A DNA stretch of 64,000 nt from Maribellus sp. YY47. Its GTDB lineage: Bacteria; Bacteroidota; Bacteroidia; Bacteroidales; Prolixibacteraceae. The DNA is taken from NCBI RefSeq assembly GCF_023111095.1, contig NZ_JALGYW010000007.1, positions 62,001-126,000 of the forward strand, in the 5' to 3' direction. The translations under genes and the position numbers were made by a program. Below the pieces are notes generated by a model. The model had not been told where the DNA came from. It worked only from the letters and a program-made list of their open reading frames with translations, and did no database searches. Below, piece by piece: positions 10,226-19,244 of the stretch (its first letter is position 1; each line of letters opens with the position of its first letter).

Positions 10226-10622
10226 ACTTATGTTTTTAGTAAATCAGAATCATTCAAATGAGCTATTTAAAGCGCTTGAAAAAGGAGTACTTTCAAAATA
10301 TACTTGCATAATGGTAAAAGAGAAAAGTGGTCATAGTCGCGTGAAATTATGAAGTTTGAAATTGTGAAGTTTTATTACAGAACTCACCCTGATTGAGAAT
10401 ACGTCACAATCATTCCTCTATAAGCATCGAAATGGAGAAGAAGGAGAGTCAGAAACATTACTAAACGAACATATATTCATTTACAGCAGATGAACTTTTT
10501 ACAACTTTAATAAAGAGATTATTTACAAGATTTTCTTTTATCGAAAAACAGAAGAATCCAATAGTACAAAACCGGGGAAACAATATTTTTTAGAAGAAAA
10601 TCAAAAACTAATAAACTTAAAA
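10226..10622. other. Intergenic region before the second enzyme operon
   Basis: About 400 bases without a supported gene. It is AT-rich and presumably carries the promoter for the 827-residue lipoprotein gene and the enzymes behind it. I see no clear promoter box, repeat or RNA structure that I would defend. Confidence 0.4.
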
Positions 10623-13106
10623 ATGATAAATCGACTTTCATTTATTGCAGTCTGGGCACTGCTGATGTCTTGTCAGCCCAAAAATGAATTAAAAGAAAAG
10701 CCTGTTCAGGTAAGCGGAATTTATCCCTCGCTTGCTTATTACAACAACGAAGGAGAATGTGGAACAGGCGCCGTTGTTCCCTGGGCCGATCGTTTGTGGG
10801 TGATCACTTACGGGCCTCACCTTCCACTCGGTTCTTCAGATAAATTATATGAAATAACTCCGGATTTGGCACAAATTGTTCGTCCTGAAAGCATTGGAGG
10901 AACTCCGGCCAACCGAATGATTCATAAAGAAAGTAATCAGCTTTTTATTGGTCCTTACGCTATTGATGCTGAAAGGAATGTGCGAGTAATTCCCTATTCC
11001 GTAATGCAGGGCCGTCATACCGGGAATGCACGTCATTTATTTAAACCGGCTGAGATGATCTACTATGGAACCATGGAAGAAGGTTTTTACGAAGTGGATG
11101 TGAATGCTCTTAACGTACATGAATTATACAAAGACGGAAATAATTCGAATGGTAGAAAAGTTGAACACGACGACACCGGAGTAAATCCCGAAAATGCCAC
11201 GTTGCCGGGAGCACATGGCAAAGGTTTGTACTCGGGACAGGGAGTGATGGTGTATTCAAATAATGGAGAAGCAACCCAGGAAGCCCAGCATAAATTCGAC
11301 GTCAAAGCCGGATCGTTATCGGAATGGGATGGAAAAAACTGGAAAGTTGTCCGCAGAAACCAGTTTGTTGAGATAACCGGCCCGGGTGGAATTTATGGAA
11401 ATTCTAATCCGGAAACCGATCCGATTTGGGCAACCGGTTGGGATCACAGATCACTTCTTTTGGGTGTAAGAAATCCGGAAACAGGTTGGGATTTCTATCG
11501 TTTACCCAAGGCAAGTCACAGTTACGATGGTGCACATGGATGGAATACCGAATGGCCTCGAATCCGGGATATTGGTACCAATGAAAATCCGGACTACCTG
11601 ATGACCATGCACGGTATGTTTTGGCACTTTCCGGAAGGATTCACTGCCAAAAGTTCGGCAGGTATTCGTCCGCGTTCCGCCTATTTAAAAGTTATTGGCG
11701 ATTTTAGCCGCTGGAACAACCAACTGGTTTTTGGTTGCGACGATTCAGCTCAAAAGGAATTCCTCAATAAAAGAAAACAAAAAGGAAATATTGAAGGGCC
11801 GGGACAATCCAATTCAAATTTATGGTTCACTTCCATCGAAAAACCAGACCAACTTGGACCGAACACTGCATCGGGATCTGTTTGGCTGAACGATGATGTG
11901 AATGCAGGAGAATACTCGGAACCGTTCCTGTTTTCGGGCTGGGCTAAACGATGTGCCTGGATCAAAAACAGTGGGAAAAGCACTGTTGATTTCAGTTTTG
12001 AAGTAGACAAAAACGGAACAGGTGAATTCAGCAAAATGAAAGCTGTAAGTGTTGCTCCCGGAAGCTCTGAGTTTGTTGAATTTGGCACTGAAGAAACAGG
12101 CGAATGGGTGCGGATTGTTACCGATAAAGCGACAAATGCTACCGTAAGTTTTAACTACACCGACGTAGACGAAAGGGCTACTTCACCGGCTGAAATGTTC
12201 GGGGGACTGGCCGCAGTTGATCAGAACGAAGCTCTGGGAGGACTTTTGTACGGACTGGGAAATAACCGACGTGCATTGGGAGTTTCGGCGATGAAATTTG
12301 AGGATGAAACTGCCACTGAAACCGGGTACTACGAATTGGATGAAAATCTGACCCTGGTTGCCAAAGACGATGCAGAAACCAACAGTTTTATCAAAGAAAA
12401 ATTTGCTATTCCTGAAAATGTTGTTCAATTCGATAATTCTTCGGTTTTGGTAGTTGACGACCAGGGACGCCGTTGGAGATTGCCATTGGGGAGCAGTGAA
12501 TACGAGTCGCTGACAAACGCGGCACAACTGCGTATTTGCAGGGAAGTTGCCACCGAACGTGACTTATTTAATTGCGCCGGTACTTTTTATGAACTGCCGG
12601 CCGAAAATGCCGATGGTTTTGCAAAAATCCGACCGGTTTCTTCGCACAATTTCAGAATTCACGATTATGTATCGTACCGAGGCATGTTGGTTTTAACCGG
12701 CCTTGAAAGCAATGTGCAGGCAGGAGAACACATCGTTCGTTCCGACGACGGCAAGGCCGCTCTGTGGGTGGGTACCATTGACGATCTGTGGGAAGTGGGC
12801 AAACCTGTTGGGCATGGTGGACCGTGGAAAGATGCAACAGTAAAGGCCAATGAGCCTTCTGATCCATATTTAATCGGATTTTATGACAACCGCAGCCTGA
12901 AAATCTCGCACGACAAAAAACAAGCAGTCACTTTTAGAGTTGAAGTTGAACCGATCGGACATAGCCCGTGGATGCTTTACAAAGAAGTAAGTGTTCAGCC
13001 CGGCGAAACTTTCAATTATGAATTTCCGGCAGATTTTCAGTCGCGGTGGATAAGATTTGTTGCAGATAAGGACTGTAAAGCAACTACCTGGCTGGAATAT
13101 AAATAA
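10623..13106 (+). CDS. Large exported lipoprotein of unknown function with internal repeat
   Basis: I do not recognise this 827-residue family with certainty. The N-terminus is a lipoprotein signal with lipobox LMSC and Cys at about residue 17. The mature protein is rich in Gly, Trp and short beta segments (VVPWADRLWVITYGPHLPLG, then GGTPANRMIHKESNQLFIG), which suggests a beta-propeller-like fold. A module of about 65 residues occurs twice: near 449-514 (VSVAPGSSEF, GEWVRIVTDKATNATVSFNY) and at the C-terminus near 763-827 (VSVQPGETFNY, RWIRFVADKDCKATTWLEY). It heads a set of exported carbohydrate enzymes and starts 15 bases before the first FAD oxidoreductase ends its leader, so a role in glycan binding or cleavage (lyase or hydrolase) is plausible but unproven. 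Confidence 0.75.
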   Translation: MINRLSFIAVWALLMSCQPKNELKEKPVQVSGIYPSLAYYNNEGECGTGAVVPWADRLWVITYGPHLPLGSSDKLYEITPDLAQIVRPESIGGTPANRMIHKESNQLFIGPYAIDAERNVRVIPYSVMQGRHTGNARHLFKPAEMIYYGTMEEGFYEVDVNALNVHELYKDGNNSNGRKVEHDDTGVNPENATLPGAHGKGLYSGQGVMVYSNNGEATQEAQHKFDVKAGSLSEWDGKNWKVVRRNQFVEITGPGGIYGNSNPETDPIWATGWDHRSLLLGVRNPETGWDFYRLPKASHSYDGAHGWNTEWPRIRDIGTNENPDYLMTMHGMFWHFPEGFTAKSSAGIRPRSAYLKVIGDFSRWNNQLVFGCDDSAQKEFLNKRKQKGNIEGPGQSNSNLWFTSIEKPDQLGPNTASGSVWLNDDVNAGEYSEPFLFSGWAKRCAWIKNSGKSTVDFSFEVDKNGTGEFSKMKAVSVAPGSSEFVEFGTEETGEWVRIVTDKATNATVSFNYTDVDERATSPAEMFGGLAAVDQNEALGGLLYGLGNNRRALGVSAMKFEDETATETGYYELDENLTLVAKDDAETNSFIKEKFAIPENVVQFDNSSVLVVDDQGRRWRLPLGSSEYESLTNAAQLRICREVATERDLFNCAGTFYELPAENADGFAKIRPVSSHNFRIHDYVSYRGMLVLTGLESNVQAGEHIVRSDDGKAALWVGTIDDLWEVGKPVGHGGPWKDATVKANEPSDPYLIGFYDNRSLKISHDKKQAVTFRVEVEPIGHSPWMLYKEVSVQPGETFNYEFPADFQSRWIRFVADKDCKATTWLEYK

Positions 13107-13121
13107 ATTTCGAAACTGATT

Positions 13122-15551
13122 ATGAGAACTTTTGCCACACTGTTAGTCATTATGCTTTTCTCCGGAACTGTGCGATCGCAGTCAGCCGAAACAATTCTAA
13201 TAGAAGCAGAAAGCTTTTCCAATACAGGTGGCTGGGTTGTAGATCAGCAGTTTACCCATCTAGTGGGAAGCAGTTATTTACTGGCTCACGGGATGGGCAC
13301 ACCGGTTGCAAATGCCAGCACAAAACTAAAGCTACCCGCATCTGGGGCCTACCGAATTTGGGTTCGAACCAAGGACTGGGTTCCCGAAAATGAACAAACT
13401 CCGGGACTATTTAAATTGAAAGTCAATAATGTTCAGTTGGAGCAAACATTTGGCATTAATCAAGACTGGAACTGGGTGGATGGAGGGACCCAAAATCTTT
13501 CGGGAGATAGTATATTCGTTGAACTGGTCGATCTGACCGGTTTCGACGGACGTTGCGATGCAATTATCCTCACAACTGATCTTGATTTTATTCCCCCAAA
13601 CCAGAAGGAGGAACTAGATTCCTGGTGTCGTCAGATACATAACCTTCCCGACAGTCCGCCTCTGGCAGGTACCTACGATGTTGTTATTGTTGGGGGTGGA
13701 ATGGCAGGATCTTCTGCTGCCTTAGCTGCAGCCCTGGAAGGTTGCTCTGTGGTTTTAATTCAGGACCGGCCCGTATTGGGAGGTAATGCAAGCGGGGAAG
13801 TACGCGTTCATACAATAGGAATGTCCGGTTACCGCATTGTTGATGAAATAAACACCGGGCATTATGTTAATGGCTCACCTCTGGCTGCTCAAAGTACCGA
13901 AAACAGACACCGGATAATAGAAAGCGAACCGAAAATAACTTTAATGCTATCAACCCGCGCCTTTAGAGTAAACACCACCGGGCGGATTGTTAATTCTATT
14001 GATGTAAAACATATTGCCAGCGGAGAGGAGAGCCGGATTAAAGGAAATCAGTTTATCGATTGTACCGGTGACGGCTGGATCGGATACTGGGCCGGAAACC
14101 GATTTATGATGGGTCGTGAGGCGGCCGATGAATTTGATGAGTCTCTTGCTCCGCAAACCGCCGATAATAAAATGATGGGGAGTACCTTGTTATTTTTGAG
14201 CAAGAATGATTCTGTGGTGCAACCATTCCCCGAAGTTCCATGGGCAATGGACGTTGCCAAAGATTATTCTGCAGCTCAAAACGAATGGTTTTGGGAATAT
14301 GGAATTGGCCTGAATCCTTTTGCCGACGCCGAACACATACGTGACCACCTTTTAAGGGCAATTTATGGCGCCTTTTACAACGAAAAACAAAAGCCGGGAA
14401 ATGAGAACCTTAAGCTTGACTGGGTTGCTCACATTATGGGAAAACGAGAGTCGAGAAGGCTGGTGGGCGAACACATTTTAACGGAAAAGGATGTGAGAAA
14501 TTCAGTCGATTTTGAAGATGCAGTGGTTGTGGAAGAACGCGAGATTGATCTTCATTTACCAAATTCTGAAACCTACGATTTTCTTACAAAAGCATACTTT
14601 ACCCAAATCAACAGATATCATGTGCCATTTCGGAGTTTCATTGCGGCCGATTTCGAGAACTTAATGATGGCCGGAAGATGCCTTAGTGCCTCGCATGTTG
14701 GTTTAGGAAGTCCCAGGGTGATGAATACTGTCGGACAAATGGGGGTGGCAACAGGCTGCGCTGCAGCACTATGTAAAAAGTACAATACAACACCTCGTGA
14801 TGTTCACGAAAATTATTTGGATGAACTAAAACAAATGGTCGGTATCGATCAGTCGATTCCTGATGGAGGAATGATTTATGACAATGCCGATTTTGGCGTT
14901 GATGTTTATGGCGATTGGGTAAACAGCACATATAACAATACATATTACGGGAGCAACTACATGCATGACAACGATGAGGGAAAAGGAGAAAAGTCGGTAG
15001 TGTTTCACCTTAATATTCAAGAATCTGGAAATTATACTGTATATACCCGTTATACAAGTGGAGAGAACCGTGCATCAAACACTCCTTACGATATTTTACA
15101 TGCCGACAGCTTAACGCGGGTTTTAGTAAATCAGCAGAATTACGACGGAGTTTGGTTAAACCTGGGAAGCTACTATTTTGATGCATCAAAAGAAAGTAAG
15201 GTTACCATTTCGCCCGAAAATACCGATGGCCACGTTATTGTTGATGCAATCTCGTTGGTGAAAGAAATCGTAACCGGAACATCTGATATATATGAAAAGC
15301 AAACAGGAATCCGTTCAGTTTGTGCAAACAATACCGAAGTACGATTTTATATTGATGCTCTGGACGGGAAAGGGAACCTGGAAATTTTTAATCTTCAGGG
15401 GGAAAAAATGGCCTTCATCGAAACCCATTTTTTAAAGGGTAATCAACTTGTAACCTGGCATTATAATGCTCAATCAATGTCAGACAAAGTTCTACTTGCA
15501 CGGTTTACACAAGGTGAATTAAGTGCCTCTATGAAATTTTTTATAAAGTGA
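13122..15551 (+). CDS. Exported FAD-dependent oxidoreductase with binding modules and T9SS-like C-terminus
   Basis: An 809-residue exported flavoprotein. A Sec signal peptide (about 1-20) is followed by a carbohydrate-binding-like beta module at about 25-150 (EAESFSNTGGW). The FAD_oxidored-type domain begins near 183 with the dinucleotide motif VVIVGGGMAGSSAALAAA and continues with VLGGNASGEVRVH. A golvesin/xanthan-lyase-like beta domain lies at about 590-715. The last 70 or so residues (FYIDALDGKGNLEIFNLQGE to KFFIK) resemble a type A type IX secretion sorting domain. The first 575 residues have a clear paralogue at 19245-21098. The likely job is oxidation of a sugar or polysaccharide outside the cytoplasm, but neither substrate nor electron acceptor is known. 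How FAD is loaded onto an exported protein is unclear. Confidence 0.85.
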   Translation: MRTFATLLVIMLFSGTVRSQSAETILIEAESFSNTGGWVVDQQFTHLVGSSYLLAHGMGTPVANASTKLKLPASGAYRIWVRTKDWVPENEQTPGLFKLKVNNVQLEQTFGINQDWNWVDGGTQNLSGDSIFVELVDLTGFDGRCDAIILTTDLDFIPPNQKEELDSWCRQIHNLPDSPPLAGTYDVVIVGGGMAGSSAALAAALEGCSVVLIQDRPVLGGNASGEVRVHTIGMSGYRIVDEINTGHYVNGSPLAAQSTENRHRIIESEPKITLMLSTRAFRVNTTGRIVNSIDVKHIASGEESRIKGNQFIDCTGDGWIGYWAGNRFMMGREAADEFDESLAPQTADNKMMGSTLLFLSKNDSVVQPFPEVPWAMDVAKDYSAAQNEWFWEYGIGLNPFADAEHIRDHLLRAIYGAFYNEKQKPGNENLKLDWVAHIMGKRESRRLVGEHILTEKDVRNSVDFEDAVVVEEREIDLHLPNSETYDFLTKAYFTQINRYHVPFRSFIAADFENLMMAGRCLSASHVGLGSPRVMNTVGQMGVATGCAAALCKKYNTTPRDVHENYLDELKQMVGIDQSIPDGGMIYDNADFGVDVYGDWVNSTYNNTYYGSNYMHDNDEGKGEKSVVFHLNIQESGNYTVYTRYTSGENRASNTPYDILHADSLTRVLVNQQNYDGVWLNLGSYYFDASKESKVTISPENTDGHVIVDAISLVKEIVTGTSDIYEKQTGIRSVCANNTEVRFYIDALDGKGNLEIFNLQGEKMAFIETHFLKGNQLVTWHYNAQSMSDKVLLARFTQGELSASMKFFIK

Positions 15552-15612
15552 TGGTTTAACTTAGATATTTTGTTACTTAGGCTTATTAACAGACCAATTG
15601 AAACTATTAATA

Positions 15613-17658
15613 ATGAGAATTTTATCCCAAAATAAAAAAGATGCTTTTACTATATTGCTCGGTACCTTGTTTTTCATGCTTTGCATTACAGATGCAAAAG
15701 CCCAAACACAGGCTTTCCTGAAAAACGATACACTATCGCTTTCAAATTCAATGATAAAAAGACAGTTTTTGTGGAATAACGGAGAATTACTGTCGCTCGA
15801 TTTGGTTGATGTAAGAAGTGGGAAAAAGCTACTGGTGCAGTCGAATCTACCGGTATTTCGCACTACAAAGAATTTTTCAGTTAAAGAATCATCATTTAAA
15901 ACAGAAAAGGTTGCCGAAGACAATTTGAACTACGCTCATCTCACAGCCGAAGTTTTGCTTGATTACGGTAGTTTTAAATTGAAACGGATATTCCGGATCT
16001 ATGAAAATGTACCGGCCATTTCCTGCGAAAATTATCTGTGGGTAGATCAGGATTCGGAACTGGGAAAAGCCGCGGCATTCCTACAAACTCCAATCCAACT
16101 TGAGAATATTAATTCGGTTATTAAGTATCCGCATTTAAAAGCTGTTGAGTTTTTCGACAGAACCGATCATAACAATAACCTGGTAAAAGAGGAGGAGGCA
16201 CTGGCGTTCAGAAGTGACCTGGGGCTGAAAGGAAATCTATTGCAAGTTTCTTCTCCCCAGGCTGAAGAACCCGGATTTTTTATTCTGAAGGAAGCGCCTT
16301 GTTCGTTTGTGCAATTAAGTTATCTGGGCTATGATTTTAAATCAACCCGAAATGCGATAAGTGTCGCCGGTGCAGGTATTTCAACCCAATCGTTAATTAA
16401 AGGTGAGTGGGTAAAGCTGTACGGAACTGTAGTTGGCGTTTATGATAGTCCAGAACTTGGTTTTATGCATGCTTTACATACCTATCAAAGGTCTGTTCGG
16501 AAAACGGTTGCTGAACGAGATGATATGATTATGATGAATACCTGGGGCGACAGAAATAAAGATGCAAGCATTAGTGAGTCCTTTTTGAAAGCAGAGCTGG
16601 GCGCTTGCGAAAAATTGGGTATTTCACATTTTCAGGTTGACGATGGTTGGCAACAGGGATTATCACAGAACTCGGCGCAAGCCAGCGGAAATAAGTGGGA
16701 TTCGTGGTCGAAAGAAGACTGGAAACCTCATGCCGAACGACTGCCAAACGGTTTTAATCCAATAGTCGAATATGCCCGCAAAAAAAATATTGAACTGGGG
16801 CTCTGGTTTCATCCCAGTAATCACAACAGTTACGAAAACTGGAAAACAGATGCCGAAATTATTCTGAATTTATACAACACTTATAACATACGATATTTTA
16901 AAATTGACGGGATAATGTTGCCCGATAAGCTTGCTGATCATCGTTTGCGCATGCTTTTTGATAAAGTTGCAACTGAATCTGAAGGGGACGTTGTCATCAA
17001 CCTCGATGCCACTGCAGGAAACCGAACCGGGTACCATTACATGAATTCGTACGGAAATATTTTCCTCGAAAACCGCTATACCGATTGGGGAAACTTCTAC
17101 CCTCACTGGACTTTGCGCAATTTGTGGCAACTGTCGGCCTATGTGCCTTCACGGAATTTTCAGATTGAATTTCTGAATAAATGGCGTAACAAAGCTGTTT
17201 ATGGCGAGAATGACCCACTTGCACCCAATGCTATTCCATTCGAGTACCAGTTTGCAATTACAATGATGGCTCAGCCACTAGCCTGGTTTGAAGGGACCGG
17301 CTTGCCTGACGAAGCCATGAAAATCGGATCTGTAATAAAAAAATACAGAAGCATTCAGGCTGATATTCATTCAGGAGATATTATTCCCATTGGAGAGGAG
17401 CCAGGCGGCTTTGGCTGGACAGGTTTTCAGTCTGTAAAAGACGATAGGAACGGATACTTATTGGTTTTTCGGGAAAAGAACAAAGAAGCTTCCTGCTTAA
17501 TGGAAACATACTTACCTGTCGGTAAAAATGTTGTTTTAACTCCTGTTTTGGGAACCGGCGATAAGATAAAAGCAACTCCAAATTCAAGGAGAGAGATACA
17601 GTTTGAACTACCTAACGAGTTTTCATACTGTTTATACCAATATGTGATTGAAGATTAA
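15613..17658 (+). CDS. GH36-like alpha-galactosidase (clan GH-D)
   Basis: Probable exported retaining alpha-galactosidase or a related clan D glycosidase. The ATG at 15613 is preferred over TTG at 15598 and gives a signal peptide ending around DAKAQ. After an N-terminal beta-sandwich, the TIM barrel starts near residue 300 with MMNTWGDRNKDA. It carries the Asp pair in HFQVDDGWQ (D343, D344), LGLWFHPSN, and RYFKIDG, in which D432 is in the position expected of the nucleophile. ENRYTDW further on may hold the acid/base. The arrangement is closest to GH36 including the raffinose-synthase-like branch; GH27 or GH31 are less likely. It lies between an FAD oxidoreductase and an esterase and would trim galactosyl side chains, an inference from family. 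Confidence 0.82.
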   Translation: MRILSQNKKDAFTILLGTLFFMLCITDAKAQTQAFLKNDTLSLSNSMIKRQFLWNNGELLSLDLVDVRSGKKLLVQSNLPVFRTTKNFSVKESSFKTEKVAEDNLNYAHLTAEVLLDYGSFKLKRIFRIYENVPAISCENYLWVDQDSELGKAAAFLQTPIQLENINSVIKYPHLKAVEFFDRTDHNNNLVKEEEALAFRSDLGLKGNLLQVSSPQAEEPGFFILKEAPCSFVQLSYLGYDFKSTRNAISVAGAGISTQSLIKGEWVKLYGTVVGVYDSPELGFMHALHTYQRSVRKTVAERDDMIMMNTWGDRNKDASISESFLKAELGACEKLGISHFQVDDGWQQGLSQNSAQASGNKWDSWSKEDWKPHAERLPNGFNPIVEYARKKNIELGLWFHPSNHNSYENWKTDAEIILNLYNTYNIRYFKIDGIMLPDKLADHRLRMLFDKVATESEGDVVINLDATAGNRTGYHYMNSYGNIFLENRYTDWGNFYPHWTLRNLWQLSAYVPSRNFQIEFLNKWRNKAVYGENDPLAPNAIPFEYQFAITMMAQPLAWFEGTGLPDEAMKIGSVIKKYRSIQADIHSGDIIPIGEEPGGFGWTGFQSVKDDRNGYLLVFREKNKEASCLMETYLPVGKNVVLTPVLGTGDKIKATPNSRREIQFELPNEFSYCLYQYVIED

Positions 17659-17687
17659 TGAGTAATCCCTGAATTTGTTTGGTGTAT

Positions 17688-19187
17688 ATGCAACGAAATA
17701 ATTATTCAATAGCTAATTCTCGGATTCTGATCTCTATTTTATTGATCGGGCTATTGGGTTTTTGCTCATGCAATGCAAACAAACAGGCAGGACCTGAAAA
17801 AGCTGAATCCAAACGAATAACGATTCTCGGGTTGGGCGATTCCATTACCGAGGGAGGCAAAACTTTCCACTCGTATCTTTTCCCTTTGTGGAAACGTCTT
17901 TTTACCGCAGGTTATAAATTTGATTTTATTGGGCCGCGAAGCAGCAACTCTCGTATTGGAAAAATTAAACACTGTGGTTTTAGCGGGGAAAATGCAGAGT
18001 TTCTAAAAAAACAAATCGACAGTATTTATCGTGAATATCCGGCCGATATTGTGTTGCTTCATTCGGGGCACAACCATTTTAATACCGAAAATCCGGTGAA
18101 TGGGATTATTCATGCCCAAAAATCAATAATCGAGAAAATTCTGACCATCAATCCCGATGCAAAAATTCTGGTAGCAAAAGTAGTTGAAAGCGGAAAGCTG
18201 CCTAAGTATTCTTATATCCCGGAGTTAAACCAGCAAATTGAAAAAATGCTTGCTGACCTGAAGAATCCCAACGTGACTTTAGTGGATCAGTCGAAAAAAT
18301 TCAATTGGGGAAAGCACAGTATCGCCGATAAAGTTCATCCTAATCCCGAGGGAGCCGAAATTATGGCAGATGCCTGGTTCGAACGGCTAAAACAAGTATT
18401 ACCTGAACCGGAAAATTCTTTTCACCCTGAAATTGTACCATATAAAACTACAGAACAGGGAAATCTGGATCTGCATATTTTTAAGCCTGAAAAATCGAAC
18501 AATCAGGGAAAATATCCGGTCATCGTATACTTTTTTGGAGGTGGCTGGAGTTTAGGTACACCTCTGCAATTTTATCGCGAATGTGATTATTACGCATCAA
18601 AAGGATTTGTAGCTATTGCTGCCGACTATCGCATTAAGTACCTGAATCATACAACGCCTTTTGAAAGTGTGGAAGATGCAAAAGACGCAGTAAGATGGAT
18701 TCGTGCCAATGCCGAAGAATTAAACATCGATCCTGACAAAATAGTGGCTGCAGGTTCTTCTGCGGGAGGACATTTGGCTGCGGCGATCGGAACCTTAAAT
18801 GAAACGCATAAGGGTGCGTTAAGCAATTATAAACCCAATTTGATGCTACTTTATTACCCGGTAATAGATAACAGTGAAGAAGGATATGGACCCGAGATCA
18901 TAAAGAGCCGGTACCTGGAGATTTCGCCCCTACATAACATTGATACTGCGACACCGCCTGCCTTGTTTGTTTTGGGAACCCAAGATCCGCTGATTCCTGT
19001 GAAAACAGCAAGAGAATTTAGGGCAAAAATGGAAGAGAATGGTGTTGAATGCGAATTACATCTGATTGAAGGGGCAGGACACCCAATTTTTTATTATGCA
19101 AAAGACCTCACAGATGAATTTTATACCATTCGAAAGTTAACAGATCAATTTCTTTTGAAACATGGATATCTAAATAATGAAAACTAA
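17688..19187 (+). CDS. Two-domain esterase: SGNH/GDSL hydrolase fused to alpha/beta hydrolase
   Basis: A 499-residue exported protein joining two unrelated esterase folds; ATG at 17688 is preferred over TTG at 17679. The leader may be a lipoprotein signal (GFCSCNAN). The first domain, about 45-230, is SGNH/GDSL: GLGDSITEGG with Ser52, an altered block III HSGHNHFN, and DKVHPNPEG with Asp214 and His217. The second, about 245-499, is a hormone-sensitive-lipase-like alpha/beta hydrolase: oxyanion region YFFGGGWS, nucleophile elbow AGSSAGG with Ser358, Asp433 in GTQDPL, His465 in GAGHPIF. Both triads appear complete. Such fusions in sugar operons usually remove acetyl, methyl or feruloyl groups; which ester is cut here is not known. 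It precedes the second FAD oxidoreductase. Confidence 0.88.
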   Translation: MQRNNYSIANSRILISILLIGLLGFCSCNANKQAGPEKAESKRITILGLGDSITEGGKTFHSYLFPLWKRLFTAGYKFDFIGPRSSNSRIGKIKHCGFSGENAEFLKKQIDSIYREYPADIVLLHSGHNHFNTENPVNGIIHAQKSIIEKILTINPDAKILVAKVVESGKLPKYSYIPELNQQIEKMLADLKNPNVTLVDQSKKFNWGKHSIADKVHPNPEGAEIMADAWFERLKQVLPEPENSFHPEIVPYKTTEQGNLDLHIFKPEKSNNQGKYPVIVYFFGGGWSLGTPLQFYRECDYYASKGFVAIAADYRIKYLNHTTPFESVEDAKDAVRWIRANAEELNIDPDKIVAAGSSAGGHLAAAIGTLNETHKGALSNYKPNLMLLYYPVIDNSEEGYGPEIIKSRYLEISPLHNIDTATPPALFVLGTQDPLIPVKTAREFRAKMEENGVECELHLIEGAGHPIFYYAKDLTDEFYTIRKLTDQFLLKHGYLNNEN

Positions 19188-19244
19188 AAAGAAGATACTG
19201 AAATGACGAAACTATTTATGAATAATCACCAATACAATAACACG

